Assembly: GCA_024138025.1 (NCBI GenBank) | Contig: JAMXBD010001450.1 | Coordinates: forward strand, 124,001-188,000 | Source of the DNA: Combretum micranthum | Taxonomy: Eukaryota > Streptophyta > Magnoliopsida > Myrtales > Combretaceae | Direction: 5' to 3' | Length of the DNA stretch: 64,000 nt | Part shown: positions 22,341 through 33,878 of the stretch, piece by piece | Numbering within the stretch: the first letter of the stretch is position 1 | How the letters are laid out: the number at the start of each line of letters is the position of its first letter | Made by a program: the position numbers and the translations under genes | The notes under the pieces: model-generated | Database searches by the model: none | What the model was told of the DNA's origin: nothing | The model's input: the letters and a program-made list of their open reading frames with translations, nothing else

Positions 22341-23418
22341 ACATATATCAATGTATAAATCAATCAAATGTTGTTCGACGTTTTTCTTTACATGTGTGTT
22401 GGTCGAAGTATTTTCAAGAAGTCGTCTTATTACTAGCTTTTAACGGAAGGGATGCATATGCGAATGATAGGTGGTAGTCATTGGCCAATCATGAAAAATA
22501 TATATTGATCAATAAGGAGAAAAAATTATTTATTATACTTTTCAAAGAGAAAATCATTTCTTCATTGTTAATTGTAACTTTATATGATTACTGAACCTTA
22601 TGTCTAATAAGGGCGGCAAGAGGCCTATGCTCATTTATGTGCATGGAATTTTCGTTGACAAATATTTAAAGAAAAGAAAAAATCAAGTTGTTACAAATAT
22701 AAGAATTCCTTGAGACATAGATTTTAAGAAGTAGACACATGATACTTTAAAGACATTATTAGGAGAGAAGTGTTTATCGAGGTGAAAGTATTATAGATCT
22801 TGTAAAAGAATACGTTAATGTGTTTGACACTGCATATAACCCAAACTTTAAAGTTTTAGATTAATAATTCTTTCTTCTTATAAACCTTTCATATAAATCT
22901 CATATTTTTTATGTAGAATTTTACAACTTACAATTATATCCTAATAGACATTAAATGAGGCTTTTACAATTAAATACACTCTTAGAATAACTACAGAGGA
23001 GTTGTCTTTCTATCTTAGCCCTTTACCTACCACATTACATTTACTAGTTACTTTTATATTCATAGACAATTTTATGCTACCATATTTTAAATTTAGATAT
23101 TAATTATTATTGATGTAGCACAGATTGCATTGTAATTGTGGAAAAAGTTAGACTACTTTGCCAGTAGTCCCAATATACACTTGACCCCTCTCTTGTCATC
23201 ATTCTATGCACGTAGATTTTTTCTTTTAACAATAATGATGGTGGTGGTCTCCTAATGGAATAAATCTTCCTCTTCAATAGTTGTAATATATACATATATA
23301 TGTATGTATAGTAAAAAGATTCCAAAATCTTAAAAGAGGTGCTTTATGGTCCTTACATTAACCATTATGTCTTTAGAGGGAAAAAAATGGTACTTGTAGT
23401 TTTTGTTATTATTTTATA

Positions 23419-23695
23419 GGATTAATATCACAAATGGTACCTGAACTTTAACAAAATATACGATTAAATCATTAAATTTTGAAATTAATCAATTTGGTAA
23501 TTAAACTTGGAAATTGATCAATTTAATAGTTGAAGAAAAAACTTTTTTTGCACACAAACAATACATTCATCAAGTCCTTTTAAGTACTAATTTGATCAAT
23601 TTCAAAGTTGAGGAACTAAATTGATCAATTTCAAAATTTAGGTACCTAATTACATTTTTTTGTCAAAATTTAGGTTCCATTTGTAAAATTATCCC
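23419..23695. mobile_element. Foldback MITE, copy B
   Basis: Starts GGATTAATATCACAAATGG and ends AAAATTATCCC, whose complement matches the start. It is the duplicate of the element at 16351-16624 and a relative of the one at 46880. Confidence 0.75.
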
Positions 23696-24731
23696 TATTT
23701 TCTAAATTGGTAAAATAGTGCTTAAGAGCATGTTGTCTAAAGATGTAAGCACTAGATGTTCAATTTTAAGGATGAGGAACATTTGTAATGATAAAGTGAA
23801 AATTTAGGTATGTCGGTAAGTTTCTTATAAGATTTTGATTATAAATAAAAGAACTTAAAACTTGAAATTGTTGAAATTGAAATCAAGACAAAGATACCAT
23901 TAGAAGAAGGGGAGGGGCTTGGTTTTCATCATGGTTATAAGTGTTAAGCTAAAAGGTGAATTGGAGTCTATCTTATAAATGGAAAATTTTGAGATTAAAA
24001 AAATAAAAAAAAATGAGCAAAGTTGAGCACGTGCTTAACCTACTTATTTTTTTACAACACTTTCTATAAGGTTGTGCCATATAAAAATATGAAAATGAAA
24101 ATGATAAAAACTAATCGACCAAACAAGAATTAAACATTCCTCATTAAGGTTCCCCCTCTCCTCCCTCAAATGAGAGTATATATTACACCTGTTTTCTAAA
24201 TATTTTTCAGAAAAGGTTCACGATTGGTGAATTATTCAAGAATTAGAGTTTCAATTATATTGAATGTAGTGCTATATACACACACTCTTTATCAAACTTT
24301 TTTTCTCAAACCAAAATATACACAAAAGCTATTTTCTGAATACTTTTAAAAAAGGTTCATTGCAGGGTTGTACTTTACTAAAACATCATATCACTATCCA
24401 CTTGCAAATCATAACTGCTGAGAAAACAAAAAATATCCTCCCTCCTCCCTTCATTTCTCTTGATCTTGACTCCTACTCTTAAATTGAATAACGTGAGCCA
24501 AACAACACTAAAAAATCCCTATCCAGATACCAGCACATCTTTCCTTGCATTGATTTCTCATCATCACTTTATCAAACATTATCTCAACCATTTTGGCCAT
24601 TGTCTCTCTTTCTACTCATTCTCTCTCTCTTTAAGTCCACTACTCTCTCTACTGGACTCTTTGGACATCATCTCTTCTCTCTACTCTTTCTCTTTAGTTT
24701 GTCTCTCTAGTTTGTCTCTTTGGTAAGGTTG

Positions 24732-25149
24732 TGACGTAGTGGGTTAGCATAGATAGGACGAGAACACTCAACGAGTGAATCTCAAACACACAACAATTGC
24801 ACCTAATGCAATGGTCAGAGAGAACGCTCTCAAAACTAGGGTTTCAATAGTGAAAATATGATACGGGTCTCTTTCTTTTCTTTTTTATAAGTCTAAAAGA
24901 CTTATTTATATTATTACAAAAAAATCTTAAAAAAGCAAAATCCTAAAAAGGTAAAATAATGCAATATTGACTAATAATAAAGATAAATAATAAATTCGAA
25001 TCTAAAAAGAAAAAATAGTAAATACAATTTAGACTAAATACAAATAAATCTTGTGACATACTTGACAAAGTAGACCGGCTTAAAGGCTGGTCAAAGCCGG
25101 TGGTGTAACTGGTCATGGCTGGTAACATAGTAACTTCTTGTCCACATCA
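24732..25149 (-). repeat. 3' LTR of gag-only element B
   Basis: Begins TGACGTAGTGGG after the GGTTG duplication and ends TCCACATCA. It aligns with 26625-27022. Confidence 0.85.
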
Positions 25150-25332
25150 TTCTCTCGGACTTGAGAAAAACTTTTCCTCAAGTTTGAGGTTAACTTTGAA
25201 TAAAAGGTTCTTCAACCTCGGAATAACGAAAATACACTTGGAATCATGAGTATCCTCCAGTAGCAAACATGAACCTCTTTTGCATATATGAGTGTACTTT
25301 CTCCTGCAAAAGTTCACCCCCCTTCAACTCCA

Positions 25333-26596
25333 CTATCTTCTTTCCCGCTGATTTATCTTCTTTCCACTCCTCAACATCCCTTCGTATCTCCTGGGCAATC
25401 TTAGTCTTTTCAATAAAACTTTGCTAAAACTTTCAATTTTGTCATAGATTTGTGGCTTCAACTTCTCTAAGACTTCTCTCTCGCTAATCACTTGTTTTAT
25501 AACTTTAATGTCATAGTTTTTATCTATAGTTATTGAAACTCCTTCTTTCTCATGCTCATATACAATAACATGGATATGAGCAACCTTGGAAGTCTCTTGT
25601 ATTGGTGTTTCCACATATTTGCTTTCACTGACTTCAGGAGTCTCAACATCTTTTGTGACATTTTCAGGCGGTACTTTATGAACGGATCCCTTTTCATTAC
25701 GTTCAGGGGAAATAACTAGTGGATGATCTACCTTGTCATCCACAGGCTTTTCTTCTACTTTAAGAGGGGCAGTTTCTAAAAATTCAGATGAGGTCTCTTT
25801 AGGAATCTCTTCAATGTGTTCTTTCCTATTCTCTTTTGGAGTAGGACCTTTCTTTTTCAAATCATTATTCTGCTCTTGATGACATCTTTGTTCTTGGTGA
25901 AACATGATTTCCTCATAATTAAGAGGAAGAAATTCATCTTCCAATAAGTATTTCATCCAAAACTATGTTCTTATAGGTGTTTTTCCTTCATGACATAACT
26001 TTTTTGCAATCTCTCCCAAGTAGAAGCATAGTTTTTCAATCTACAAACCACTAACTTCACCATTTCCTCTTCTAGAATTTCTATATAATTAAAAATCCAC
26101 TCATTCTTAGAAATCTAATCTGTAAAATTCTCAATCCCTAGATTTTCACTAAAATATAGATTATATATCTTTTGACGGAAATTATCACCATCTCTTTGAT
26201 TGTACCCATAGTAGCCCTTTTGGTATCTGCCACCACCATCACTACTACTCCTTTGCGGTTGTCTATTTTCATACAATATCCCATCCTCCTCAGCAGAGTC
26301 TTCATTTGAAATTTGAGTCCAACTATTTGCAGCAATAAATCTGACAATAGGATCACCACAAGTATACTTTGCCTTTGTTCATCTCCATAACCATTCCTGT
26401 TCTTGTTGGTATCGAGTCCCATTGTGTCGAAACACTCAACCAGATCATCAAGGTGTTGTTCAAAATGTCGGAATCATTGATCCATGTGACCCAACACTGC
26501 CCCTTGAGCTTGCACTTCAGTTCATGGGGCTTCCACATTCCTAATAACGTTTGGAATGTGATCGCCTCCTAAACTGTTGACTCCTAATATCTCCAT
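25333..26596 (-). pseudogene. Gag with a lysine/glutamate-rich C-terminal extension (gag-only element B)
   Basis: Reading on the minus strand from the ATG at 26596 there is an N-terminal segment (GLDTNKNRNGYG), then a Ty3-type capsid region at about 26110-25890. The capsid shows NEWIFNYIEILEEEMVKLVV, then LKNYASTW and GKTPIRT, followed by MKYLLEDEFLPLNYEE, all in the usual family order. One stop and at least one frameshift interrupt this part. From 25956 the frame is open for 207 codons: the capsid end (HQEQRCHQEQNN) runs straight into a charged K/E/P/V-rich tail (KEHIEEIPKETSSE, PPENVTKDVETPEVSESK). The zinc knuckle and protease that normally follow are absent. The tail is not part of any Gag I recognise; a structural or nucleic-acid-packaging role is only a guess. 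Confidence 0.7.
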
Positions 26597-26624
26597 AGGA
26601 AATTTTCTTGCTCTGATACTAATC

Positions 26625-27022
26625 TGATGCATCGAGTTAGCGTGGATAGAAACGGGAACACTCAACGGATGAATCTCAAAATGTGCACTTAATCACACAA
26701 TTACTAAGCAATTGCAAATTTAGAAAAAACATTCTCAATTTAATGTAAAAAAATGTCAAAATATTAGTTCCTTTACAAAGATGAGTCTTGGACCTATTTA
26801 TACTAAAAATCCTAAAAAGGAAAAATAATAAATGCAATATTGACTAATAATAGAGACAAATAGTAAATACGAATCTAAAAAAGAAAAATAATAAATACAA
26901 TTTATACCAAATTCATATAAATCCTGTGGCATAATCGACAAAGTAGGCCGTCTTAAAGGCTAGTCAAGGCCGACGATGTAACTAGTCATGGCCGGTGGCA
27001 TAGTAGCTTGTCGTCCACATCA
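26625..27022 (-). repeat. 5' LTR of gag-only element B
   Basis: Begins TGATGCATCGAG and ends TCCACATCA, followed by the GGTTG duplication. The primer site on its inner side fixes minus orientation. Confidence 0.85.
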
Positions 27023-27297
27023 GGTTGTGCCAAAATAAATAAATAAATAAATAAAATGAACAAGACATAAATCGAACCAGACCAGCTTGAATTGAACCAA
27101 AATTTAGTTTTTCTTCTTTTCTCTCTCAAAATAGTTTAATTCAACAAAATGTACTTAATTCGTAGTTTGATTCATGATCACGATTATACTGTATGATTTG
27201 AATGAAAGTTCAAAAGTTTTACATATTATAAAAGCCAAGCACTATTTTTATATTATTGTATTTAAAATAATTTTACTATTTATTTTAATTATTGATT

Positions 27298-27743
27298 TTG
27301 ATATGTATCCTTCATGATGATAGAATGAGATAGGGCATCATATTTAATATAATTAGATAGGATAATTCAAGTGAAGGGGGCTAACCATGATTACAGTCCT
27401 TTTACCGTAAATGAAATCTCTTTCAACTATAAGTTTTACATATTAATTATTTAGATGATAATTAATTTCAAATAGTATGTTTGTGTTAGGAAATATATAT
27501 TTAAAACATCTCAATAAAAAAGTGCTATGTATTTTATTTATTTATTTGTTTAAGAATCAAAAAAATGATTTGAGTGACAAATTAAAACAAACCAAAACTT
27601 TTTTATTTCTGTTTGAAAAAATTATGAATCAAATTGTATGAATAGGTACAAATTTAAAAGAAGAATCAAACTATAATTAATAATTTGTTTAGCTCGAAAC
27701 CGCGAACCAAACTGAACCGTACTATGCTCATTCCTACACTCTC
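27298..27743. other. Non-coding spacer
   Basis: AT-rich sequence between duplicated block B and the Harbinger-like MITE. No gene, RNA or repeat boundary is visible. Confidence 0.4.
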
Positions 27744-27746
27744 TTA

Positions 27747-28135
27747 TGGCACATTTGGTACGCATGAATTGGCCGGAATGGAATAGTGATTTCGGCTTCT
27801 ATTCTCTTTCCCAGTGTTTGGAAATGCTTTCAAAAGCCGGATTCGCGATTCTTTGGAATTGACGATTCCAACTTTGAAAGGGGATTCAATTCTGCCTTCT
27901 CAAAGGCGGAATAGCGATTCCATTCCACTCTTATTAATTATAAGAATATAATTACTTTTTTAAATCCTGTATTAATATTTTGTGTTTATTATTAAGGACA
28001 TTCTCGATAATTACTTTTGGCCATTCCATTACATGTAATCTTTCAAACATAGGAATGGATTTGTCATTCCCAAACTCATTCCATTCCAATCCATTCCATT
28101 TCATTCTAAATCATTCTTGCGTACCAAATGTGACA
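27747..28135. mobile_element. PIF/Harbinger-like MITE with TTA target duplication
   Basis: Terminal inverted repeats are TGGCACATTTGGTACGCATG on the left and the complement of TGTCACATTTGGTACGCAAG on the right. TTA flanks both sides (27744-27746 and 28136-28138), the hallmark of PIF/Harbinger insertion. The 389-bp interior repeats GGAATGG/CCATTCC phrases and lacks a transposase, so it is non-autonomous. Confidence 0.85.
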
Positions 28136-28138
28136 TTA

Positions 28139-29546
28139 GGTATTGTGAAGTGGGTTGCATTTGCTGATCTATGGGATAGATTATAGATTCGTAGGTAGGT
28201 AATACGTGGGTCCATAGGTGGTGATTCTTAGGTCCATGGGTGGTGTTGTGTTGGGCTCGTGAGTGGAGGTACGTTGGTGGTCTTTGATCATGATTAATTG
28301 CTTTGATGTATGGAAACATGGATAGAAAGAAGAAGATGGGAAGAAGGGCATGAAGGAACATGTCTACTGAATAGCACTTTACTTCTTCGTAAGATTCAAT
28401 ATTTAGGAGAATTTTTTACCTGTGAAATAGTCAAGTAACAATGTCATAGACCTATTTTTTATAAACCGAAATCAATCTTCTTTTTCAACAATAGTTTAGC
28501 TTGGCTTCATAAAATTTATATTACCAACTTATGTTCCTTTAAGTGTCAACATATCATACATATCGCTAAAAAAAAACCAATTGTTCATATCTAATTTCCC
28601 TATTATCAACTCTTCCAAAGCTAATTTCACAATAATTTTTTTTTCTTTTTTCTTTTCTAATTTATATACCCATAAAATAACATCCTTTATTTACATGTGG
28701 TCATATCCCTAAATAAAACCGCTTAATTATACTTCTGAATCTAAATAATCACCACCATATCTTTTTTCATAGATAATTGTATTTTTTACATTATTTCTTC
28801 CTTACTTTGTTTGCTAAAAGAAAGATGTTCTCCTAATTTAATTCACAGTGATGTATAATTTCTGAAACTCTTTTAATATTAAGTTTTTTCTCTAGGACAA
28901 AATAAAGAAATAAATTGATTCATTTTATTTTTGAAATAGTATACTTAGGAATCTAACTTTTTGATCTGACCTTTTAAAATTAGTACTGTTTTCTAGGGAA
29001 AAAGGAAAAAAACGTCTAAGCTGTTTTAGTAATTTACATACCCTTTGGATTTAAGCATTCGTTTTACTTTTGCACTTACATTTTTTCAAAACAAGCATGA
29101 TGGTCTTTGAAATTGTTGCCTTCATGGTTTTATCTAAAGGGCAGGCCATTTTTATGCAAGTGACATAACTTGTACGAACACTGAAATTTTAATCTACTTG
29201 ATATCACTTATAGAATAATTGTAATTTTTATATAAATATAAAATTAGTTAAAAAGATGTGTAAAATATATATTTTTAAAATAAATTCTAATAATCTAAAA
29301 TTATTAAATGTAACTCTAAAAATACCACATTTAAAATCATGATTTCAATTCACAATTTTATACTTTACGAAAAAACATGGGTTGAAATCATAATTTCTTT
29401 AAAAAGCAGTTATAAAGAGAGTATGTCAGGATACAAAGAAGGAAGGATAGAGAGCGAGTGTGAGAGAGAGAGAGAGAGCATAGAGCATGTTTTCCTCTCC
29501 CTTATTTGCTTCTATGTTACATTCTCTTAGTTTTTTACATTTAATT
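28139..29546. other. Non-coding AT-rich stretch before the Reina-type element
   Basis: No NBS, TIR or other gene exon is recognisable here. A GA-microsatellite lies at about 29460-29480. The stretch ends with TAATT, the likely left TSD of the following element. Confidence 0.5.
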
Positions 29547-30107
29547 TGCAATATGGAAGCATTAAATGTAAATAGGACAAGCCGAATTCAGCTTGATAAT
29601 AGACAACAATTACTCGGATGCAAGTAATTGTAGCAATAAGAATGTATATATTTTTCTGCTCCTTTAGGATTACACTCCATACGTATTTATAGCTGCAATA
29701 ACTAATTTTGCTAGCTGTAATAACTAATTTGTTCTCTACTAGTACATGTGCATCTTAACCAATTCATAAGTTGGTTATAACCGTATTCTATTTTCAGACT
29801 AATGCTATCTGTGAGGCTAAGTTAATTGAGGCTCATATCTATTTTATTTTATTGGCCTATTGGCCCATCCTATTAGCCCAGTCCTTATCTCTCAGCTCAG
29901 GCCCCTGCACATTTCTTCAGCTCGGACTCCTGACTCGTGCTTCTCTCCTTCGGCTCACTACTTTCCTCAAGTTCACCCAATAGAACACTACTTCCTCTCA
30001 ACTCCATTTCAGTTTTGTTCTGTTTCTTTGCTTTTGTCTCCTTCACAAACCCTAATTTCCTTCACTGACCCGTAACCAATTCGTCAACATGCATGCACCT
30101 CGGTGCA
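29547..30107 (-). repeat. 3' LTR of the Reina-type element
   Basis: Reads TGCAATATGGAAGC...CTCGGTGCA on the plus strand. It aligns with 34714-35266 except for an extra 8 bp near 29860. Confidence 0.93.
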
Positions 30108-30542
30108 TTCCCCTCCCCATCTAAATCCCTTGACCACAAGGGATTATCTGGAAACCGTAGCACCATATCATGATAGAACTCCCATGTAGCTTCATCCTTG
30201 CCCTTATCCTTCCATAAGATAAGCCATGGACTCCGCTTTGTTACCCCTTTTTATCATTTTGCGCTCGAGTATGGCACTGGGTTCTAATTCTTCTTCATGT
30301 TCCATTGCAGGTACTGTGAACGAGACATCAGATCTGGGACCTCGATATGGCTTGAGCTGCGAAACATGGAAAGTGGGGTAGATCGCGGCCTCTGGCAGCA
30401 GATCTAGTCGGTACGCGACTTTTCCCACTTTATCTTTGATTTTGTATGGACCATAGTACCTAGGTGATAGCTTATGGTTTCTGGATGTTTTAAGTGATCC
30501 TTGCTTGTATGGCTGCAACTTGAGTAAGACCATGTCTCCCAT
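30064..30542 (-). pseudogene. Integrase GPY/F module and chromodomain of the Reina-type element
   Basis: The frame 30542-30204 has LSPRYYGPYKIKDKVGKVAY and FHVSQLKPY, the GPY/F module, then the start of a chromodomain (SAILERKMIKRGNKAES). A frameshift at about 30205 stops it. In the next frame the domain continues with KDEATWEFYHDMVLRFPD, the second half of a chromodomain, and runs on through the polypurine tract into the 3' LTR, stopping near 30064. Chromodomains direct chromovirus integration to heterochromatin. The overlap of the pol frame with the LTR is an unusual but compact arrangement. Confidence 0.8.
30108..30121 (-). other. Polypurine tract of the Reina-type element
   Basis: On the minus strand GATGGGGAGGGGAA directly precedes the 3' LTR start TGCACCGAGG. 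The tract is itself inside the chromodomain-tail reading frame. Confidence 0.85.
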
Positions 30543-30560
30543 ATTGAACGTTCTGTCACT

Positions 30561-31574
30561 TCATGATTTGTCTTCTACTTGTTTCATCCTCTGTTGTGCT
30601 CGCCGGAGATGAAATTTAAGTAATTTCATCTGAGCCTCTCGATTGGATAGCAATCGATCCACAGCTTCAACCCTAGAATCACCTGGAATGTATGGCAGGT
30701 GTATAGGAGGGGCATAACCATACAGTGTTTCAAAGGGTGTTATCTTAGAACTCGTGTGGTAGTTAGTGTTGTACCACCATTCCGCAAGGGATAGAAATTG
30801 AGTCCATTTCGTTGGTTCTTCCCCCGTAACACATCGTAGGTATGTCTCGAGACATTTGTTGACTACCTCAGTCTGACCATCCGTTTGTGGATGGTAGGCA
30901 GTAGAAATATTCAGCTCCACACCCTGTAGTTTAAACAGCTCCTTCCAAAAAGTACTGACAAAGATTGGATCTCTGTCAGAAGTAATAGTTTCAGGAATTC
31001 CATGCAATTTGTAGACATGATCTAGGAAAACCTGTGCTATCATAGCTGCTGTATAAGGATGAGATAGTGCAATGAAGTGACTATACTTACTCAACCGATC
31101 CACAACCACCAAAATGACTTCCTTTCCACTGGACTTAGGCAATCCTTCGATGAAGTCCATGCTGATATCCTGCCAGCATTCATTAGGAATGCGCAAAGGG
31201 TTTAGAAGTCCTGGGGTGGCAACATTCTCATACTTGTATCTCTGACAAGTGTCGCATTCCCTCACAAATTGGCGCACCTGTCGCTCCAATTTTGGCCAAT
31301 AAAATACTGTCGAAACCCTCTTGTATGTCGCATTTGCACCCGAATGCCCCCCAAATGGACCACCATGATATAGCTGTAATAATTTGCTTCGTAAATCAGG
31401 TGATGATCCCACAACCACTCTTCCTTTGCGCCTGAGAATGTTGTCGTCATAGGAATAGTGCCCTATGTTCTGTCCTTCCTTCAGGAGATGAATCTTCTTT
31501 TGGTAATCAGCATCAATTGCCCAACTTTTCTTAATTTCAGTCAAAAGATCAGGAGCAAATGCTTGTACTGTCAT
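30561..31574 (-). pseudogene. Integrase catalytic region of the Reina-type element
   Basis: A 337-codon uninterrupted frame, the longest intact part of the element. The zinc-binding HHCC set is H70, H77, C107 and C110. The catalytic core has D140 (in ISMDFIEG), D200 (in TSDRDP) and E236 (in DGQTEVVN), giving exact D,D-35-E spacing. A basic helical region (RRAQQRMKQVEDKS) ends the frame, which is closed by a stop just before the GPY/F part. The residues needed for strand transfer are all present, but the element as a whole is defective because neighbouring frames are broken. Confidence 0.92.
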
Positions 31575-31579
31575 TTGAC

Positions 31580-32132
31580 TTAAGGAAACAGAATCCCTGC
31601 GAGATAAAGAATCAGCAGCAATATTAGAATTACCACCTTATATTCTATCTCATAGTCAAGTCCCAATAGTTTGGTTAACCATTTCTGTTGGCTTGGAGTT
31701 ACCAAGCGTTGCTCAAGTAAATACTTGAGACTTTGGTGATCAGTTTTGATCACAAAATGTCTACCCAGAAGGTAGTGCCTCCATTTGTCAATGGCATGTA
31801 CTAAGGCCAATAATTCCTTTTCATAGACTGAGAGTCCACGGTGTTTTGGTGCCAAGGACTTGCTCATAAATGCAATGGGATGCTTGTCTTGCATTAAGAC
31901 ACTCCAATTCCTTCTCCACTGGCATCAGTTTCTATGACAAAGACCTTAGAATAGTCTGGCAAGCAAAGAACAAGGGACTAGACGAGTGCATTCTTGAGTT
32001 GATCAAAGGCCATTTGGGCTTCTGAACTCCATCAGAATTGGTCTTCCCGAAGCAGTTGGGTTAATGGTTTAGCAATCACCCCAAAACCCTTGATGAATCT
32101 CCTATAGTAACCAGCCAGTCCTAAGAATCCTC
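31580..32132 (-). pseudogene. RNase H of the Reina-type element
   Basis: After the polymerase, degraded frames hold the connection segment. The 104-codon frame at 31894-31580 then contains HPIAFMSKSLAPKHRGLSVY, EKELLALVHAIDKWRHYLLG and the [16 protein letters not shown] block with a catalytic aspartate. The segment with the first catalytic aspartate lies upstream in a shifted frame (about 31930). It would degrade the RNA strand during reverse transcription. Confidence 0.85.
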
Positions 32133-33038
32133 TCAGTTGTTCAGATTTTTTGGCACTGGCCATAATGCCACTGCTTCTACCTTCTGTGGATTTTTTACTA
32201 CACCATTCTGACCTATGATGTGTCCAAGGTAGTCAATCTGTTGGATAGCAAATACACATTTCGACCATTTTAGGAATAAACATTCCTTCCTCAAAATCAA
32301 GAATACTTCCTTCAAATGCTGGAGATGTAAGGTCATATTAGTGCTATACACTAATATGTCATCAAAGAACACCAGTACAAACCTTCTGAAGTAAGGTTTG
32401 AAAATTGAGTTCATAAGTCCTTGAAATGTAGATGGTGCATTAGTCAAGCCAAAAGGCATGACTAAAAATTCATAGTGACCCTCATGTGTATGGAATGCTG
32501 TCTTATACACATCTTTTGGGTGCATTAAGATCTGATGGTACCCAGATCTAAGATCAATTTGCTGAAATGGGTCGCCCTATGTAATTCATCAAACAAATCA
32601 TCAATAATTGGAATAGGGAAACGATCTTTTATCGTTTGCTTATTAAGGTCCCTGTAATCCACACACATTCTCCAAGTATTATCCTTTTTCTTCACTAATA
32701 CTACTGGAGAAGGCGAATGGACTATGGCTAGGCCGAATAATGCCACTCAATAGCATTTCCCTAATCATTTCTTCCAATACTGACTTCTGTAAAGCAGAAT
32801 ATCGATATGGTCTTAGGTTAACTGGAGTAGCACCACTCTGTAAATGAATCCTATGATTGTCCATTCGACTTGGTGGCAACCCTTTTGGTTCTTCAAAAAG
32901 GTCCTGAAACTCCTCTAATAATTTCTGAACTTGTGGGGAATGGATTTCAGCATGCTGTGACAATTCTTTCCTAACTCCTTGAACCATCCAGCAATGCAGT
33001 TCAATTTGTTTGGAATTATCTTTCAAAATTTGATTCAA
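32133..33038 (-). pseudogene. Reverse transcriptase of the Reina-type element
   Basis: Three pieces cover the polymerase. 33038-32679 has the linker and fingers ([37 protein letters not shown]). 32746-32525 has [18 protein letters not shown]. 32525-32133 has the palm, with [17 protein letters not shown] and the catalytic FFDD in VLVFFDDILVYS (residues 51-62). Both palm aspartates are present. Frameshifts near 32690 and 32525 separate the pieces, so no continuous enzyme can be made. Synthesis of element cDNA from the Met-tRNA primer would be its role. Confidence 0.9.
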
Positions 33039-33041
33039 TTG

Positions 33042-33671
33042 CTATCTAGAAATGTTTTGGACAGACTCACGTTCTCCCATTAACACACACTGAGTGTGTT
33101 GCCATTCAAACTCCATTACATGATGTCTAAAGTTCCAATGCACAGTACCTAATTTAGCCAACCAGGGCATCCCGAGAATCAAATCACATGACTTCAAGGT
33201 TAGAGTATAAAAATCTGATTCAAACTCTACTCCAGCCATTACCCACTGAAATTGTTTAACAGCACTGGTACTGAATATCTTAGTACCATCTGCTAAAATC
33301 ACAGAGATAGGTTCCAGTGTTGTCATGGCACAGTTCAACCTTACTGTCAAACGCTCATCAATAAAATTTGAAGAGCTTCCCATATCAATAAGAATATTCA
33401 GAAGGTGATTCTGAAACTTCCCATTAACTCTCATGCTATGCTCAGTGGACCCAACGTCTCCATCCACTGCACACAGCGTTAATTGAGATAATTCAGCTTC
33501 CAACTCATCTACAGACACACCATTGTCCAGCTCTATCTCATCTTTTTCCTCGTGGTCAACTACTAATAGACTCAACCTTTTGGTCTTACATCGATGTCCT
33601 GGTCCAAATCGTTCGTCGCACCAAAAGCATTGTTTCTTTTTATGTTTTTCCTCTAGTTCTTTCGGAGTCAA
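33042..33671 (-). pseudogene. Gag nucleocapsid knuckle and aspartic protease of the Reina-type element
   Basis: A 209-codon frame. A cysteine/histidine knuckle CFWCDERFGPGHRC sits at residues 15-28, as in Reina Gag proteins. The protease core is at residues 92-103, LIDMGSSSNFID: the family has DTG or DSG, so methionine replaces the catalytic-loop threonine and activity is doubtful. A conserved ILGMPWLAKLG segment follows near residue 166, as expected for the retropepsin C-terminal part. The frame stops at 33042, four codons before the polymerase frame resumes. The apparent start is an internal methionine of the former polyprotein. Confidence 0.85.
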
Positions 33672-33878
33672 ACGTTTAGCTATTCGGTTGTTTCGATTGA
33701 TATTGGCTGGGTTAGTGTTTGGTGTGTTTGTGTTTGGGTTTTGAGTAGGGAATGGTTTGTTTGTAGAATTATAGGTAGTGTTATGGTATATGTTTATGCG
33801 GGTACTGGGGTAATTGGTGGACGCGTGTTTTGAATGGAAGGGGAATGTGCTGGTTAAATTTTTGTAAATTCTGAGGTT

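Larger units (their letters stand above)
24732..27022 (-). mobile_element. Gag-only LTR retrotransposon (TR-GAG-like), copy B
   Basis: LTRs are 24732-25149 and 26625-27022, with perfect GGTTG TSDs at 24727-24731 and 27023-27027. The minus-strand primer site lies next to the right LTR (26611-26621, one base changed from the initiator Met-tRNA complement). A GAGAGAA purine tract adjoins the left LTR. The interior is about 1.5 kb and holds only a Gag-related gene. This is the better of the two duplicate copies. Confidence 0.9.
22364..27297 (+). repeat. Segmental duplication, copy B (about 4.9 kb)
   Basis: Collinear with 15281-20167 and in the same orientation, about 7.08 kb downstream. It carries the same MITE and gag-only retrotransposon at equivalent positions, so both insertions predate the duplication. 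Copy B preserves the retrotransposon TSD and a longer Gag frame. Confidence 0.9.
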
